This document shows, one piece after another, positions 45,637 through 57,960 of a stretch of DNA of 64,000 bases; position 1 is the stretch's first letter; each line of letters starts with the position of its first letter. This stretch comes from Comamonadaceae bacterium (lineage in GTDB: Bacteria; Pseudomonadota; Gammaproteobacteria; Burkholderiales; Burkholderiaceae_C), in the NCBI GenBank assembly GCA_027484575.1, contig JAIXSQ010000012.1, positions 62,001-126,000 on the forward strand, given 5' to 3'. The notes below the pieces were generated by a model. It worked only from the letters and a program-made list of their open reading frames with translations. It was not told the DNA's origin and made no database searches. Made by a program: the position numbers and the translations under genes.

Positions 45637-46200
45637 GCGCACGTCCAGCCGGCGGAACACCTCGGCCAGGTGGGTCTTGACGGTCGAGGGCGACAGGTCG
45701 AGTTCGCGGCAGATCAGCTTGTTCGGCTTGCCTTCGAGCACGCGCTGCAGCACCTGCCACTGGCGCTCGGACAGCCCGAGCTGCTCGCGGGCGGTGGGCT
45801 GCGCCGGCCGCTCGACCAGCGAGGCGGGCAGCGCGATCCCGCCCTCGAGCACCGTGCCCAGCGCTTGGACGATGCCGTCGCTCTCGGCGGCCTTGTGGAT
45901 GAAGCCGGCGGCCCCGGCGTCCAGCGCCGCATAGACGGTCTGCGGGCGGTCGTCGCCCGACACCACGATGGCCCGCGCGCCGGGCACCGCCTCGTGCAGG
46001 GCCTGCAGCGACTGCAGCCCGCTCGCGTCGGGCAGGGCCAGGTCCACCAGCATCAGGTCGGGGGGCTGCCGGCGCGCCCGTTCGAGCGCGATGCCCAGCG
46101 TGCTGGCCGTCTCCAGGGAGGCGGCGGGCAGCTTCGCTGCGAGCAGCGTGCGCAGCGCTTCGCGGAACAGGGGGTGGTCGTCGACCAGCAGGATGTGCAT
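45583..46200 (-). CDS. NarL/LuxR-type response regulator
   Basis: 205 aa. Receiver: ILLVDDHPLFREALRTLL, phospho-Asp in LMLVDLALPDASG, Lys in FIHKAAE. C-terminal LuxR HTH: LGLSERQWQVLQRVLEGKPN and LSPSTVKTHLAEVFRRLDV. Its 3' end overlaps the C-terminal codons of the hybrid kinase on the other strand. Targets unknown. Confidence 0.93.
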   Translation of the reverse strand: MHILLVDDHPLFREALRTLLAAKLPAASLETASTLGIALERARRQPPDLMLVDLALPDASGLQSLQALHEAVPGARAIVVSGDDRPQTVYAALDAGAAGFIHKAAESDGIVQALGTVLEGGIALPASLVERPAQPTAREQLGLSERQWQVLQRVLEGKPNKLICRELDLSPSTVKTHLAEVFRRLDVRSRTQAMVEVARRGIRLH

Positions 46201-46344
46201 CGGGACTGCGGTGGCGGGGACCTGACGATCTGGACCCCGGCTCGACCGTGAGTCTAGTGCACGACCCTGGTGCTCGTTTTGGGGCCGGCATGCGGGCGGT
46301 GCTCCCCAGGGGGCCCGCCATGCCCCTCTGGGATAATCCGGCGC

Positions 46345-47442
46345 ATGAGCGGCAACACCTTCGGCACCCTGTTCGCGGTCACCAACTTCGGCGAGTCGCA
46401 CGGGCCTGCCATCGGTTGCGTGATCGACGGCTGCCCGCCCGGGATGGAACTGTCGGAGGCCGACATCCAGCCGGACCTGGACCGACGCCGCCCGGGCACC
46501 AGCCGCCACGTCACCCAGCGCCGCGAACCCGACCAGGTGGAGATCCTGTCGGGCGTGTACGAGGGCCGCACCACGGGCACGCCGATCTGCCTGCTGATCC
46601 GCAACACCGACCAGCGCAGCAAGGACTACGGCGACATCCTCGCCAGCTTCCGCCCCGGCCATGCCGACTACACCTACCTGCAGAAGTACGGCCTGCGCGA
46701 CCCGCGCGGCGGCGGCCGCTCCTCGGCCCGGCTGACGGCGCCCATGGTGGCCGCCGGCGCGGTGGCCAGGAAGTGGCTGGCGCAGGCCCACGGCATCGCC
46801 TTGCGCGGCTGCATGCAGCAGCTGGGCGAGATCGACATCCCGTTCGAGTCCTGGGCGCACGTGCCCGAGAACCCGTTCTTCGCGCCGGTGGCCGACGTCT
46901 CGCACCTGGAGGCCTACATGGACAGCCTGCGCAAGGCGGGCGACTCGTGCGGCGCGCGCATCCGCGTGACGGCCAGCGGCGTGCCGGCGGGCCTGGGCGA
47001 GCCGCTGTTCGACAAGCTCGACGCCGACATCGCCTGGGCCATGATGGGCATCAACGCGGTCAAGGGCGTGGAGATCGGCGCCGGCTTCAAGAGCATCACG
47101 CAGCGCGGCACCACGCACGGCGACGCGATGTCGCCCGAGGGCTTCCGCAGCAACAACGCCGGCGGCGTGCTGGGCGGCATCTCCACCGGCCAGGACCTGG
47201 AGGTGTCGATCGCGATCAAGCCCACCAGCTCGATCCTCAGCCCGCGCGAGAGCATCGACGTGCGCGGCGCGCCGGTCGAGGTGGTCACCAAGGGCCGCCA
47301 CGACCCGTGCGTGGGCATCCGCGCCACGCCCATCGCCGAGGCCATGCTGGCCCTGGTGGTCATCGAGCACGTGCTGCGCCAGCGGGCGCAGAACGCCGAC
47401 GTGCGGCCGCCGCTCGCGCCCATCGCCGCCGGCCAGGCGTGA
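46345..47442 (+). CDS. aroC: Chorismate synthase
   Basis: 365 aa. Converts EPSP to chorismate, last step of the shikimate pathway, using reduced FMN. Signatures: [78 protein letters not shown] and [23 protein letters not shown] 46345 gives the family N-terminus (MSGNTFG). Overlaps the MFS gene. Confidence 0.97.
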   Translation: MSGNTFGTLFAVTNFGESHGPAIGCVIDGCPPGMELSEADIQPDLDRRRPGTSRHVTQRREPDQVEILSGVYEGRTTGTPICLLIRNTDQRSKDYGDILASFRPGHADYTYLQKYGLRDPRGGGRSSARLTAPMVAAGAVARKWLAQAHGIALRGCMQQLGEIDIPFESWAHVPENPFFAPVADVSHLEAYMDSLRKAGDSCGARIRVTASGVPAGLGEPLFDKLDADIAWAMMGINAVKGVEIGAGFKSITQRGTTHGDAMSPEGFRSNNAGGVLGGISTGQDLEVSIAIKPTSSILSPRESIDVRGAPVEVVTKGRHDPCVGIRATPIAEAMLALVVIEHVLRQRAQNADVRPPLAPIAAGQA

Positions 47443-48605
47443 GCGCCCCGGCGGGGCGGCAGCTCGCCCCCTTCGCCGCGCTGTCGGCGAGCTACTTCGC
47501 GCACATCGGCTTCTTCAATCCCTACCTGCCGCTGTGGCTCAAGCACCTGGGCCTGCCGCTGGTGGTGATCAGCCTGCTGGCCTCGGTGCAGTCGGTCACG
47601 CGGGTGTTCGCGCCCTATGCCTGGGGCGCGCTGTCCGACCACACCGGCGAGCGGGTGCGGCTGCTGCGGCTGTCGGCGCTCGTGGCCCTGGTCTGTTCGC
47701 TGGGCCTGTGGTGGCCGGGCGGGCCGTGGTGGGTGGGGCTGGTGCTGCTGCTGATGTTCACCCACACCAGCTCGATGATGTCGCTGACCGAGGCGGCGAT
47801 GGCCCAGCTGGTGGCGGGCGACTGGGGGCGCTACGGGCGCGTGCGGCTGTGGGGGTCGGCCGGCTTCATGGTGACCGTGTTCGGCGCCGGCGCGTGGTTC
47901 GAGCACTTCGGCATGGGCCACTTTCCCGGCTGGACGCTGGCCAGCCTGGCGGCCGTGCTGGCCAGCACCTGGCTGCTGCCGGACGTGCGCGAGCGGCCGG
48001 TGCACGGCAGCGCGCCGCGCGCGCCGATCGGCCCCGTGCTGCGCCAGCCACGGGTGCGCTGGTTCCTCGCGTCCCTGTTCTTCCATGTCACCGCGCACTT
48101 CGCGATCTACGGCTTCTTCTCGCTGTTCCTCGACGCGCGCGGCCACTCCAAGGCGCTGATCGGCCTGCTGTGGGCGGTGTCGGTGGCGGTCGAGATCGTC
48201 TGGTTCTTCGCCCAGGGCCGGCTGCTGCCGGCGCTGCCGATGACCCGCTGGCTGGTGCTGTGCGGCGCGGCCGCCGTGCTGCGGATGGGCCTGACCGGCG
48301 CCCTCGCCGGCTGGCTGCCCGCGCTGTTCATCGCCCAGGCGCTGCATGCGCTGAGCTTCGCCAGCCACCACACCGCCTGCATCGCGGTCGTGACCCGGGA
48401 GTTCCCGGGCCGGCTGCGCGGCCGGGGGCAGGCGCTGTTCACCATCACCGGTTACGGCCTGGGCGGCGTGCTGGGCGTGGTGGCCGGCGGCGCGGTGGCG
48501 CAACGCTGGGGCTTCGAGGCGCTCTACGGCTGCGCCGCGCTGCTGGCACTGGCCGGCACCGGGTGTGCCTGGCAGGCCGACCGCGCAGGGCGCGACACGG
48601 CCTGA
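47439..48605 (+). CDS. MFS transporter (HcaT/nucleoside-symporter-like)
   Basis: 388 aa, about 12 hydrophobic segments. Begins [27 protein letters not shown] (family-typical opening, read as two pieces) with [18 protein letters not shown] and the loop motif [14 protein letters not shown]. The C-terminal half carries [16 protein letters not shown] and [16 protein letters not shown] start overlaps the aroC stop (GTGA). Substrate unknown; the subfamily includes 3-phenylpropionate transporters. Confidence 0.88.
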   Translation: MSAPAGRQLAPFAALSASYFAHIGFFNPYLPLWLKHLGLPLVVISLLASVQSVTRVFAPYAWGALSDHTGERVRLLRLSALVALVCSLGLWWPGGPWWVGLVLLLMFTHTSSMMSLTEAAMAQLVAGDWGRYGRVRLWGSAGFMVTVFGAGAWFEHFGMGHFPGWTLASLAAVLASTWLLPDVRERPVHGSAPRAPIGPVLRQPRVRWFLASLFFHVTAHFAIYGFFSLFLDARGHSKALIGLLWAVSVAVEIVWFFAQGRLLPALPMTRWLVLCGAAAVLRMGLTGALAGWLPALFIAQALHALSFASHHTACIAVVTREFPGRLRGRGQALFTITGYGLGGVLGVVAGGAVAQRWGFEALYGCAALLALAGTGCAWQADRAGRDTA

Positions 48606-48728
48606 AGCAGCTGTTACCGGCCTCTCCCGCACGGTCGAGGCCCGATCGGGCCCACCCGGGCACCGCAGGGCAGGGCGCTTCGCTACGCTGGCCCGTCCAC
48701 CCCGCGCTGTCCCGACCCGGCCCACTTG

Positions 48729-50828
48729 ATGCTCAGCAGGACGTCCCTCCCACTGCCGCCCGCCGAGGCCGAGAGCGGCGATCCGCTGCAGCGCCTGGTC
48801 GAGAACCTGCGGCGCAGCGAGGAGCGGCTGCAGCTCGCGCTGGAAGCCGGGGGGATGGGCGTGTGGGAGATCGATTTCGGCGAGCGGCGCACCACCTGGT
48901 GGCCCGGCATGGAGCGCCTGCACGGCCTGCAGGCCATGCCGCCGGCGCCGGGCCCCGAGGCCTACCTGGCCACGTACGTGCATGCCGACGACCGCGAGCG
49001 GCTGGTGGCGGCCGTGCGCGAGGCGTCGCGCGGCCAGGGCTGGCACCGGGTCGAGTACCGGGTGGTGTGGCCGGACGGGCAGGTGCGCTGGCTGGAGGGG
49101 CGCGGCCGGGTGCGGCTGGGGCCGGACGGCCGCGCGGTGGCCATCGCGGGGGTGTCGCTGGACATCACCCTGCGCAAGCAGGGCGAGCAGGACCTGACGT
49201 TCCTGGCCGACGCCAGCGCCGAGCTGGCCGGCGCCGGCGACCTGCAGGCCACGCTCGACCGGGTGGCACAGCTGGCGGTGCCGCATTTCGCCGACTGGTG
49301 CGCGATCGACCTGCTGCAGGAGGACGGCACCCTGCAGCGGGTCGCCGCCGCCCACGTCGACCCCGACAAGACGCGCATGGCGCACGAGCTGCACCGGCGC
49401 TGGCCCCCCGATCCCGACAGCCCGGCGGGGACCTGGTCGGTGCAGCGCAGCGGCCGCGGCCTGCTGGTGCAGGAGATCACGGCCGAGATGCTCGATGCCG
49501 GCACCGCCGACCCGCAGCTGCTGGCGCTGCTGCGCACCCTGGGCCTGCGCTCGTACATCGGCGCACCGCTGAATGCGCGCGGGCGCACGCTGGGCGTGCT
49601 CACCTTCGTGACCGCGGAGTCCGGCCGGCGCTACGCGGCGCCCGAGCTCGCGCTGGCCGAGGACCTGGCCCGGCGGGCGGCCGTCGCCATCGACAACGCC
49701 CGCCTGCGGGCCGAGCTGGAGGAGGCCAACCGGGCCAAGGACGTGTTCCTGGCCACGCTCGCGCACGAGCTGCGCAACCCGCTGGCGCCGATCTGGAACG
49801 GGCTGTCCATCATCCGGCGCGCCGCCGCCGACCCGCAGCGCATCGGCCAGGTGGCCGGGATCATCGAGCGGCAGGTCGGGCAGCTGTCGCGGCTGGTGGA
49901 CGACCTGCTGGATGTCTCGCGCATCGGCCGCGGCAAGATCGAGCTCAAGCAGGAGCCGGTCAGCCTGGTGCAGGTGGTCGGCGCCGCCGTGGAGATGAGC
50001 CGCCCGCACATCGAGGCGGCCCGCCATGCGCTGAGCATCACCTATCCCGACGAACCCGCCGAGCTGATGGGCGACCCCGCGCGGCTGGCGCAGGTGTTCT
50101 CGAACCTGCTGAACAACGCCGCCAAGTACACCCGCCACGGCGGCCGCATCGCGGTGCTCGTCGAGGTCGACGGCGACAGCCTGCGCGTGCGGGTGCGCGA
50201 CAACGGCACGGGCATCGCGCCGGAGATGCTGGGCCGGGTGTTCGGCCTGTTCACGCAGGTGGAGCACCCCAGCGAGCGCCACCAGGGCGGGTTGGGGATC
50301 GGGCTGGCGCTGGTCGACGGCCTGGTGCGGCTGCACGGGGGCCGGGTGCAGGCGCACAGCGAGGGCGTGGACCGCGGCAGCGAGTTCGTGGTGCACCTGC
50401 CGCGGCTGCAGCGCGGGCGGCCGCGGCCGGTCGCGGCGCCGGCGGACCGTCCCGCCAGCGCGCCCGCGCCGGGTGCGCGCCGCATCCTGGTGGTCGACGA
50501 CAACGAGGATGCGGCCAGCACCCTGGGCGACCTGCTGGCGATGGCCGGCCACGCGGTCGAGGTGGCCCACGACGGCCGCTCGGCGGTCGAGGCCACCGGC
50601 AGCTTCCGTCCCGACGTGGTGCTGCTGGACATCGGCCTGCCGGACATCAGCGGCTACGAAGTGGCCCGGCGCATCCGCGGGCTGGGCGGCGTGCGCCAGC
50701 CGCTGCTGGTGGCGCTGACCGGCTGGGGCCAGGCGCAGGACAAGCAGGCGGCCGCCGAGGCCGGCTTCGACCTGCACTGGACCAAGCCCGTGGATCCGGC
50801 GCGCCTGCAGGACCTGGGCAAGCGCTGA
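48729..50828 (+). CDS. Cytoplasmic hybrid histidine kinase (PAS-GAF-HisKA-HATPase-REC)
   Basis: 699 aa. Order: PAS with PAC (about 30-150; LALEAGGMGVWEIDF, VRWLEGRGRVRLGPDGRAVA), GAF (about 160-320; LDRVAQLAVPHFADWCAIDL, YIGAPLNARGRTLGVLTF), HisKA (LATLAHELRNPLAPIWNGLS), HATPase (FSNLLNNAAKYTRHGG, DNGTGIAPEM, GGLGIGLALVDGLVRLHGG) and receiver (ILVVDDNEDAASTL, LLDIGLPDISG, TKPVD). No membrane segment, so it senses a cytosolic cue. ATG 48729 chosen over TTG 48726. Confidence 0.92.
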   Translation: MLSRTSLPLPPAEAESGDPLQRLVENLRRSEERLQLALEAGGMGVWEIDFGERRTTWWPGMERLHGLQAMPPAPGPEAYLATYVHADDRERLVAAVREASRGQGWHRVEYRVVWPDGQVRWLEGRGRVRLGPDGRAVAIAGVSLDITLRKQGEQDLTFLADASAELAGAGDLQATLDRVAQLAVPHFADWCAIDLLQEDGTLQRVAAAHVDPDKTRMAHELHRRWPPDPDSPAGTWSVQRSGRGLLVQEITAEMLDAGTADPQLLALLRTLGLRSYIGAPLNARGRTLGVLTFVTAESGRRYAAPELALAEDLARRAAVAIDNARLRAELEEANRAKDVFLATLAHELRNPLAPIWNGLSIIRRAAADPQRIGQVAGIIERQVGQLSRLVDDLLDVSRIGRGKIELKQEPVSLVQVVGAAVEMSRPHIEAARHALSITYPDEPAELMGDPARLAQVFSNLLNNAAKYTRHGGRIAVLVEVDGDSLRVRVRDNGTGIAPEMLGRVFGLFTQVEHPSERHQGGLGIGLALVDGLVRLHGGRVQAHSEGVDRGSEFVVHLPRLQRGRPRPVAAPADRPASAPAPGARRILVVDDNEDAASTLGDLLAMAGHAVEVAHDGRSAVEATGSFRPDVVLLDIGLPDISGYEVARRIRGLGGVRQPLLVALTGWGQAQDKQAAAEAGFDLHWTKPVDPARLQDLGKR

Positions 50829-50934
50829 GGCCGCGCGGGCGCTGTCGGCAGCCTCCGACAGCCGCGGGCCCCGCGGTCCCTCAGGACGCGCGGGCCCGCG
50901 GCGCCACGATGCCCGCTTTCCAGCGAGGATTGCC

Positions 50935-51942
50935 ATGGACGACAAACCGCGGGCCGGCGCCGAGGCGACGGCCGAGAAGCAGCGCGCCATCCAGCGCGAG
51001 CAGGACCGGCGCGACGCCGACAAGGAAGCGAAGGCGCAGGCCCGGGGTGGCGAGGGCGGCGGCCCGCAGGCGCCGCAGACCGGCACGCGGCCTCAGCCCG
51101 AGGACTTCCCGGCCCAGCACCTGCCCAAGCCGGGCCTGGAGCGCGACATGGCGCTGCGGCCGCGCTTCGAAGCGCCCGACTACCGGGGCAGCGGCAAGCT
51201 GCAGGGCATGGTGGCCCTGGTGACCGGCGGCGACTCGGGCATCGGCCGCGCGGTGGCGGTGCTGTACGCCCGCGAGGGTGCCGACGTGGCCATCGTCTAC
51301 CTGGCCTCGCATGCCGACGCGCAGGAGACCGCGCGCTGCATCGAGCAGGAGGGGCGGCGCTGCCTGCTGGTGCCCGGCGACGTGAAGGACACCGCGTTCT
51401 GCAACGAGGCCGTCGCCCGCACGGTGCGTGAACTCGGCAAGCTGGACATCCTGGTGAACAACGCCGCCTTCCAGGAGCATGCCGATGCGCTGGAGGACCT
51501 GACGGACGAGCGCATCCTGGAGACCTTCGACACCAACATCGTCGGCTACATGCGCATGGCCCGCGCGGCGCTGCCGCACCTGAAGGCAGGCGGCTCGATC
51601 ATCAACACCGGCTCGGTCACGGGCCTGCGCGGGAGCGGCTCGCTGCTGGACTACTCGGCCACCAAGGGCGCGATCCACGCCTTCACCATGTCGCTGGCCT
51701 CGAGCGTGATCGCGCGCGGGATCCGGGTGAACGCGGTGGCGCCGGGGCCGGTGTGGACGCCGCTGAACCCGGCCGACCAGACGGCCGACAAGGTGGCCGA
51801 ATTCGGCAAGTCCACCGACTTCAAGCGGCCGGCCCAGCCCGAGGAACTCTCGCCGGCCTACGTGTTCCTGGCGGCGCCGTCCTGCGCCAGCTACATCACC
51901 GGCATCGTGCTGCCGGTCACCGGATCGGTCGGCGCCTCGTGA
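50935..51942 (+). CDS. Short-chain dehydrogenase, YghA-like (with charged N-terminal extension)
   Basis: 335 aa. An N-terminal polar tail (about 1-85; AIQREQDRRDADKEAKAQAR) and the PKPGLERDMALRPRFEAPDY block precede a Rossmann domain: ALVTGGDSGIGRAVAVLYAR, LVNNAAFQ, NTGSVTGLRGSGSLLDYSAT KG with Ser-Tyr-Lys, NAVAPGPVWTPLNPADQ and the ITGIVLPVTGS end. This layout matches E. coli YghA-type NADP-dependent aldehyde reductases. Gap of 106 bases after the kinase gene. Confidence 0.9.
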   Translation: MDDKPRAGAEATAEKQRAIQREQDRRDADKEAKAQARGGEGGGPQAPQTGTRPQPEDFPAQHLPKPGLERDMALRPRFEAPDYRGSGKLQGMVALVTGGDSGIGRAVAVLYAREGADVAIVYLASHADAQETARCIEQEGRRCLLVPGDVKDTAFCNEAVARTVRELGKLDILVNNAAFQEHADALEDLTDERILETFDTNIVGYMRMARAALPHLKAGGSIINTGSVTGLRGSGSLLDYSATKGAIHAFTMSLASSVIARGIRVNAVAPGPVWTPLNPADQTADKVAEFGKSTDFKRPAQPEELSPAYVFLAAPSCASYITGIVLPVTGSVGAS

Positions 51943-51961
51943 CGGGTGGGGCGCCCCGGGC

Positions 51962-52414
51962 TCAGGCGCCCGGCGCCGGCGTGGCCGCCGGCGCCTGCGG
52001 CGTGAGCCATTGCTCGCACAGGCCGCGCATGCGCTGGCGCAGTTCGTCGAAGCTGGTGGCCTTGCGCAGGTAGCCGCTGGCGCCTGCGCCGTAGCTGCGG
52101 GCCACGTCCTCCTTCTCGACCGAGGAGGAGTGCACGACCACCGGCAGGCTCGCCGTGCGCGGATGCGCGCGCAGCGTGCGCAGCACCTCCAGGCCGTCCA
52201 TGCGCACCATCTTCAGGTCGAGGATGACCAGCCGCGGCTGCATGGCCGGGTCGCGGCCGGCGTGCAGGCCGCGGCCGATCAGGTAGTCGAGCGCCTGCGC
52301 ACCTTCACCGAAGGTGAGCACCTGCTCGGGCGGGCAGCAGCCCTCCAGCGCCATGGAGATCAACTCCAAGTGGTCGGGGTTGTCGTCGATGACGACGATG
52401 GTGGGTTCCCGCAC
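51962..52414 (-). CDS. Single-domain response regulator (Rcp1-like)
   Basis: 150 aa receiver without output domain. IVVIDDNPDHLELISMALEG, phospho-Asp in LVILDLKMVRMDGLEVL, Thr/Ser position VVHSSSVEKEDV and Lys in GYLRKATSFDEL. The long YLIGRG insertion is typical of Rcp1-type regulators that partner with phytochrome-like or hybrid kinases. Gene order suggests the kinase at 48729 as partner. Confidence 0.9.
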   Translation of the reverse strand: MREPTIVVIDDNPDHLELISMALEGCCPPEQVLTFGEGAQALDYLIGRGLHAGRDPAMQPRLVILDLKMVRMDGLEVLRTLRAHPRTASLPVVVHSSSVEKEDVARSYGAGASGYLRKATSFDELRQRMRGLCEQWLTPQAPAATPAPGA

Positions 52415-52544
52415 GGGAAGCCTCCTGCAGCACCGGTCGCCAGTGTTCTGGCTGGCCGGACCCTCCGGTCGATGGTCGCCGGACTCTCCCTGTCACGCCG
52501 CCGTTGCCGGACGGCCCCTCTCTCTTGTCCTTCCCCCTGCCCGC

Positions 52545-52943
52545 TCAGCGGGCGACCGGCCCATCGGGCCGGCCCGCCAGGCGCATGCACCAGTCGAGCA
52601 GCGCGTCGGTGTCCACCGACTTGTCGAACACCTCGTCGGCGCCCAGCGCGCGGCACTGGCCCGCGACCAGACCGCTGGCGGTGGCGGTCAGCACCACCAC
52701 CTTGCGGCCGGGCGGCCGTGCCTGCAACAGGCGCAGCACCTCCAGCCCCGTGCTGCCCGCATCCAGCAGCAGGTCGACGATCGCCAGGTCCCAGGCGTTG
52801 GCCGGATCGGCCAGCCAGGCCGCGGCCTCGAGGGCGTTGGTGCTCTGCCCGACGGTGGCGATGCCGGCCAGTTCGGCCAGCGCCTCCGACAGGCTGTCCC
52901 GGATGGCGGGATTGTCCTCGACGATGTAAGCCTTCAGCACCAC
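52545..52943 (-). CDS. Single-domain response regulator
   Basis: 132 aa receiver. AYIVEDNPAIRDSLSEALAE, phospho-Asp in LAIVDLLLDAGSTGLEVL, VVVLTATAS, and Lys in VFDKSVDTDAL. A GTG start at 52943 (or 52940) fits the domain; a longer ATG frame from 52997 adds a poor leader. Stands 130 bases from the other small regulator in the same direction. Confidence 0.85.
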   Translation of the reverse strand: MVLKAYIVEDNPAIRDSLSEALAELAGIATVGQSTNALEAAAWLADPANAWDLAIVDLLLDAGSTGLEVLRLLQARPPGRKVVVLTATASGLVAGQCRALGADEVFDKSVDTDALLDWCMRLAGRPDGPVAR

Positions 52944-53094
52944 CTGTGAGCTGCCTTGCACGCCCCGAGGGGGGCTCAAAACGGCGGATGATGGCATGCC
53001 ACCGGGGGCCGGGCCATAGGTGAATCACACTTTTTCCGCCCCGGGACCCCACCCGCCCCGGCAAGTCAGCTGGCGGTCGGCTGACAGTCAGGTT

Positions 53095-53116
53095 GGGGGC
53101 CGCGGCCGCGGCCCCC
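53095..53116 (-). terminator. GC palindrome after gcvP
   Basis: A perfect 22-base palindrome (GGGGGCCGCGG and its complement) lies 10 bases beyond the gcvP stop. No T tract follows, so it may be a weak terminator or an RNA-stabilising end. Confidence 0.4.
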
Positions 53117-53125
53117 CTGGTGCCC

Positions 53126-56044
<2,919 letters not shown>

Positions 56045-56093
56045 GGGTCGGGCTCCGTCGTGGTCTGCGGTGCGGCGCGCGGTGCGGGCGGCC

Positions 56094-56468
56094 TCAGGCG
56101 TTCTGGGCGAACGCGGTGTAGGCGGTCTCGTCCATCAGCGCGTCGAGGGCCGACGCGTCGGCCAGGGCGACCTTGAAGAACCAGCCGTTGCCCAGCGGGT
56201 CGCTGTTGGCCAGCGACGGGTCGGCGCGCAGCGCCTCGTTGACCTCGGTCACCGTGCCGTCCAGCGGCATGTAGACGTCGGCGGCGGCCTTGACCGACTC
56301 CACCACGCCCGCCACGTCGCCCTTGGCATAGCGCTTGCCCACTTCCGGCAGGTCGACGTAGACCACGTCGCCCAGCGCATCCTGCGCGTGCACCGTGATG
56401 CCCACGACCGCGGCCGTGCCGCCCTCGGTGCGGATCCACTCGTGGTCCTGCGTGTACTTGACGCTCAT
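56094..56468 (-). CDS. gcvH: Glycine cleavage system H protein
   Basis: 124 aa lipoyl carrier. Start [24 protein letters not shown], lipoylated Lys60 in [17 protein letters not shown], then [17 protein letters not shown] and [11 protein letters not shown] good AAGGAGAC precedes the ATG. It shuttles the aminomethyl group between GcvP and GcvT; expressed from the riboswitch-controlled operon. Confidence 0.97.
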   Translation of the reverse strand: MSVKYTQDHEWIRTEGGTAAVVGITVHAQDALGDVVYVDLPEVGKRYAKGDVAGVVESVKAAADVYMPLDGTVTEVNEALRADPSLANSDPLGNGWFFKVALADASALDALMDETAYTAFAQNA

Positions 56469-56493
56469 CGTCTGTCTCCTTGAAGAAATCGGG

Positions 56494-57675
56494 TCAGGCG
56501 CCGCGGGCCGCCCCGGTGGCGGGCGCGGCGGCGGGGGTGGCCGCGCGCACGTAGCGCTGCGGCACGAAGGGCATGGGCACGACCTGCATGGGCACGGGCT
56601 TGCCGCGCACGATCGCCTGCAGCCGGGTGCCGTCGCCGGCGTGGGCCGCGTCGACCCAGGCCATGGCGATGGGCTGGTCGATGGTGGGGCCGAGCAGGCC
56701 GCTGCAGACCTCGCCGACCCGCGCGCCGGCCGCGTCCTGCAGCTCGGTGTGCTCGCGCACCGGCACGCGCTCGAGCGCCTGCAGGCCCACGCGGCGGCGG
56801 GTCACCGGCACGCTGCCGTCCAGCTGGCCCAGGATGCGGGCCGCCCCGGGAAAGCCGCCGGCGCGCGCGCCGCCCGTGCGGCGCACCTTCTGGATCGCCC
56901 AGGCCAGGCCGGCCTCGACCGGGCTGGTCGCGGTGTCGATGTCGTTGCCGTACAGGCACAGCCCGGCCTCCAGCCGCAGCGAGTTGCGCGCGCCCAGGCC
57001 GACCGGCAGCACCTCGGGCTGGGCCAGCAGCGCGCGGGCGAAGGCCTCGGCCCGCTCGCCGGGCAGCGAGATCTCGCAGCCGTCCTCGCCGGTGTAGCCG
57101 CTGCGCGTGACGAACAGGCCGGCTCCCTCCCAGGTGAAGGCCGCGCCGTCCATGAACACGAGCCGCTCGACGCCCGGCACGAGACGCGCCAGCACCTCGA
57201 CCGCCCGCGGACCCTGCAGCGCGAGCAGCGCCCGCTCGGGCAGGGGCACGACCTCGCAGCGATCGCCGATGCGGGCCCGGATGTGGGCGATGTCGGCGTC
57301 CTTGCAGGCGCCGTTGACCACCACGAACAGGTCGCCCTCGCGCCGGCACACCATCAGGTCGTCGAGGATCCCGCCATCGTCGGCCAGCAGCAGGCCGTAG
57401 CGCTGCCGCCCGACGGGCAGGCCCACCACGTCGATGGGCACCAGGGTCTCGAAGGCGGCCGCCGCGTCGGGGCCGACCAGCCGCAGCTGGCCCATGTGCG
57501 AGACGTCGAACAGGCCGGCGGCGCCCCGGGTGTGGTGGTGCTCGGCCACGAGTCCCGCGGGGTACTGCACCGGCATGCTGTAGCCGGCGAAGGGCACCAT
57601 GCGCGCGCCGAGCTCGCGGTGCAGGGCATGCAGCGGGGTGGTGCGCAGGCCGTCGGGCGTGGGGGTGGCGGACAA
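56494..57675 (-). CDS. gcvT: Aminomethyltransferase, T-protein
   Basis: 393 aa with a TTG start preceded by AGGAG. It releases ammonia and forms methylene-THF. Conserved: [73 protein letters not shown] and [19 protein letters not shown]. First structural gene after the glycine riboswitch. Confidence 0.96.
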   Translation of the reverse strand: MSATPTPDGLRTTPLHALHRELGARMVPFAGYSMPVQYPAGLVAEHHHTRGAAGLFDVSHMGQLRLVGPDAAAAFETLVPIDVVGLPVGRQRYGLLLADDGGILDDLMVCRREGDLFVVVNGACKDADIAHIRARIGDRCEVVPLPERALLALQGPRAVEVLARLVPGVERLVFMDGAAFTWEGAGLFVTRSGYTGEDGCEISLPGERAEAFARALLAQPEVLPVGLGARNSLRLEAGLCLYGNDIDTATSPVEAGLAWAIQKVRRTGGARAGGFPGAARILGQLDGSVPVTRRRVGLQALERVPVREHTELQDAAGARVGEVCSGLLGPTIDQPIAMAWVDAAHAGDGTRLQAIVRGKPVPMQVVPMPFVPQRYVRAATPAAAPATGAARGA

Positions 57676-57726
57676 GCGGGTCTCCTGCAGGGGCGTGGTC
57701 GGGCCATGGCCGTGCCATGGAGTCGC

Positions 57727-57918
57727 CCCTGCTGTCCGCTTTACCTGAGAGATTCACCCGCGATGGGGCTTGCTCCTTCGGTGGGCGCGGGCCGCGGGCC
57801 TGCGCCTCTCTCCAGCAAGGTCACGCCCCTCGCGGGGCGGCCGCCAGTCCTGGGTGCCTGAGCGTTCGGCTGTGCGCCTGCGCCTTCGGCGGCCTGCACG
57901 GGGCAGGCTCTCTCCTGA
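57727..57918 (-). ncRNA. Tandem glycine riboswitch upstream of gcvTHP
   Basis: Read on the - strand there are two aptamers. Aptamer 1 has GGAGAGAG near 57912, GCCGAAGGCGC near 57888 and CTCAGGCA near 57861. Aptamer 2 has CTGGAGAGAGGCGC near 57814, ACCGAAGGAGCAA near 57783 and ATCTCTCAGGTAAA near 57748, ending CGGACAG. The GGAGAGA / CCGAAGG / CTCAGG signature and the tandem order are diagnostic. It lies about 50 bases before the gcvT start and should switch on glycine cleavage when glycine is high. Confidence 0.95.
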
Positions 57919-57960
57919 CGACCGGCGGATTGTAGACGGGTGCGGCGGCCCGCCGCCCGC

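Noticed and set aside
46914..51086. A 1390-codon open frame on the - strand
   Set aside because: It runs antisense through aroC, the MFS gene and the hybrid kinase, all with clear motifs. Its own product is low-complexity His/Arg/Gln/Pro sequence, an effect of high GC.
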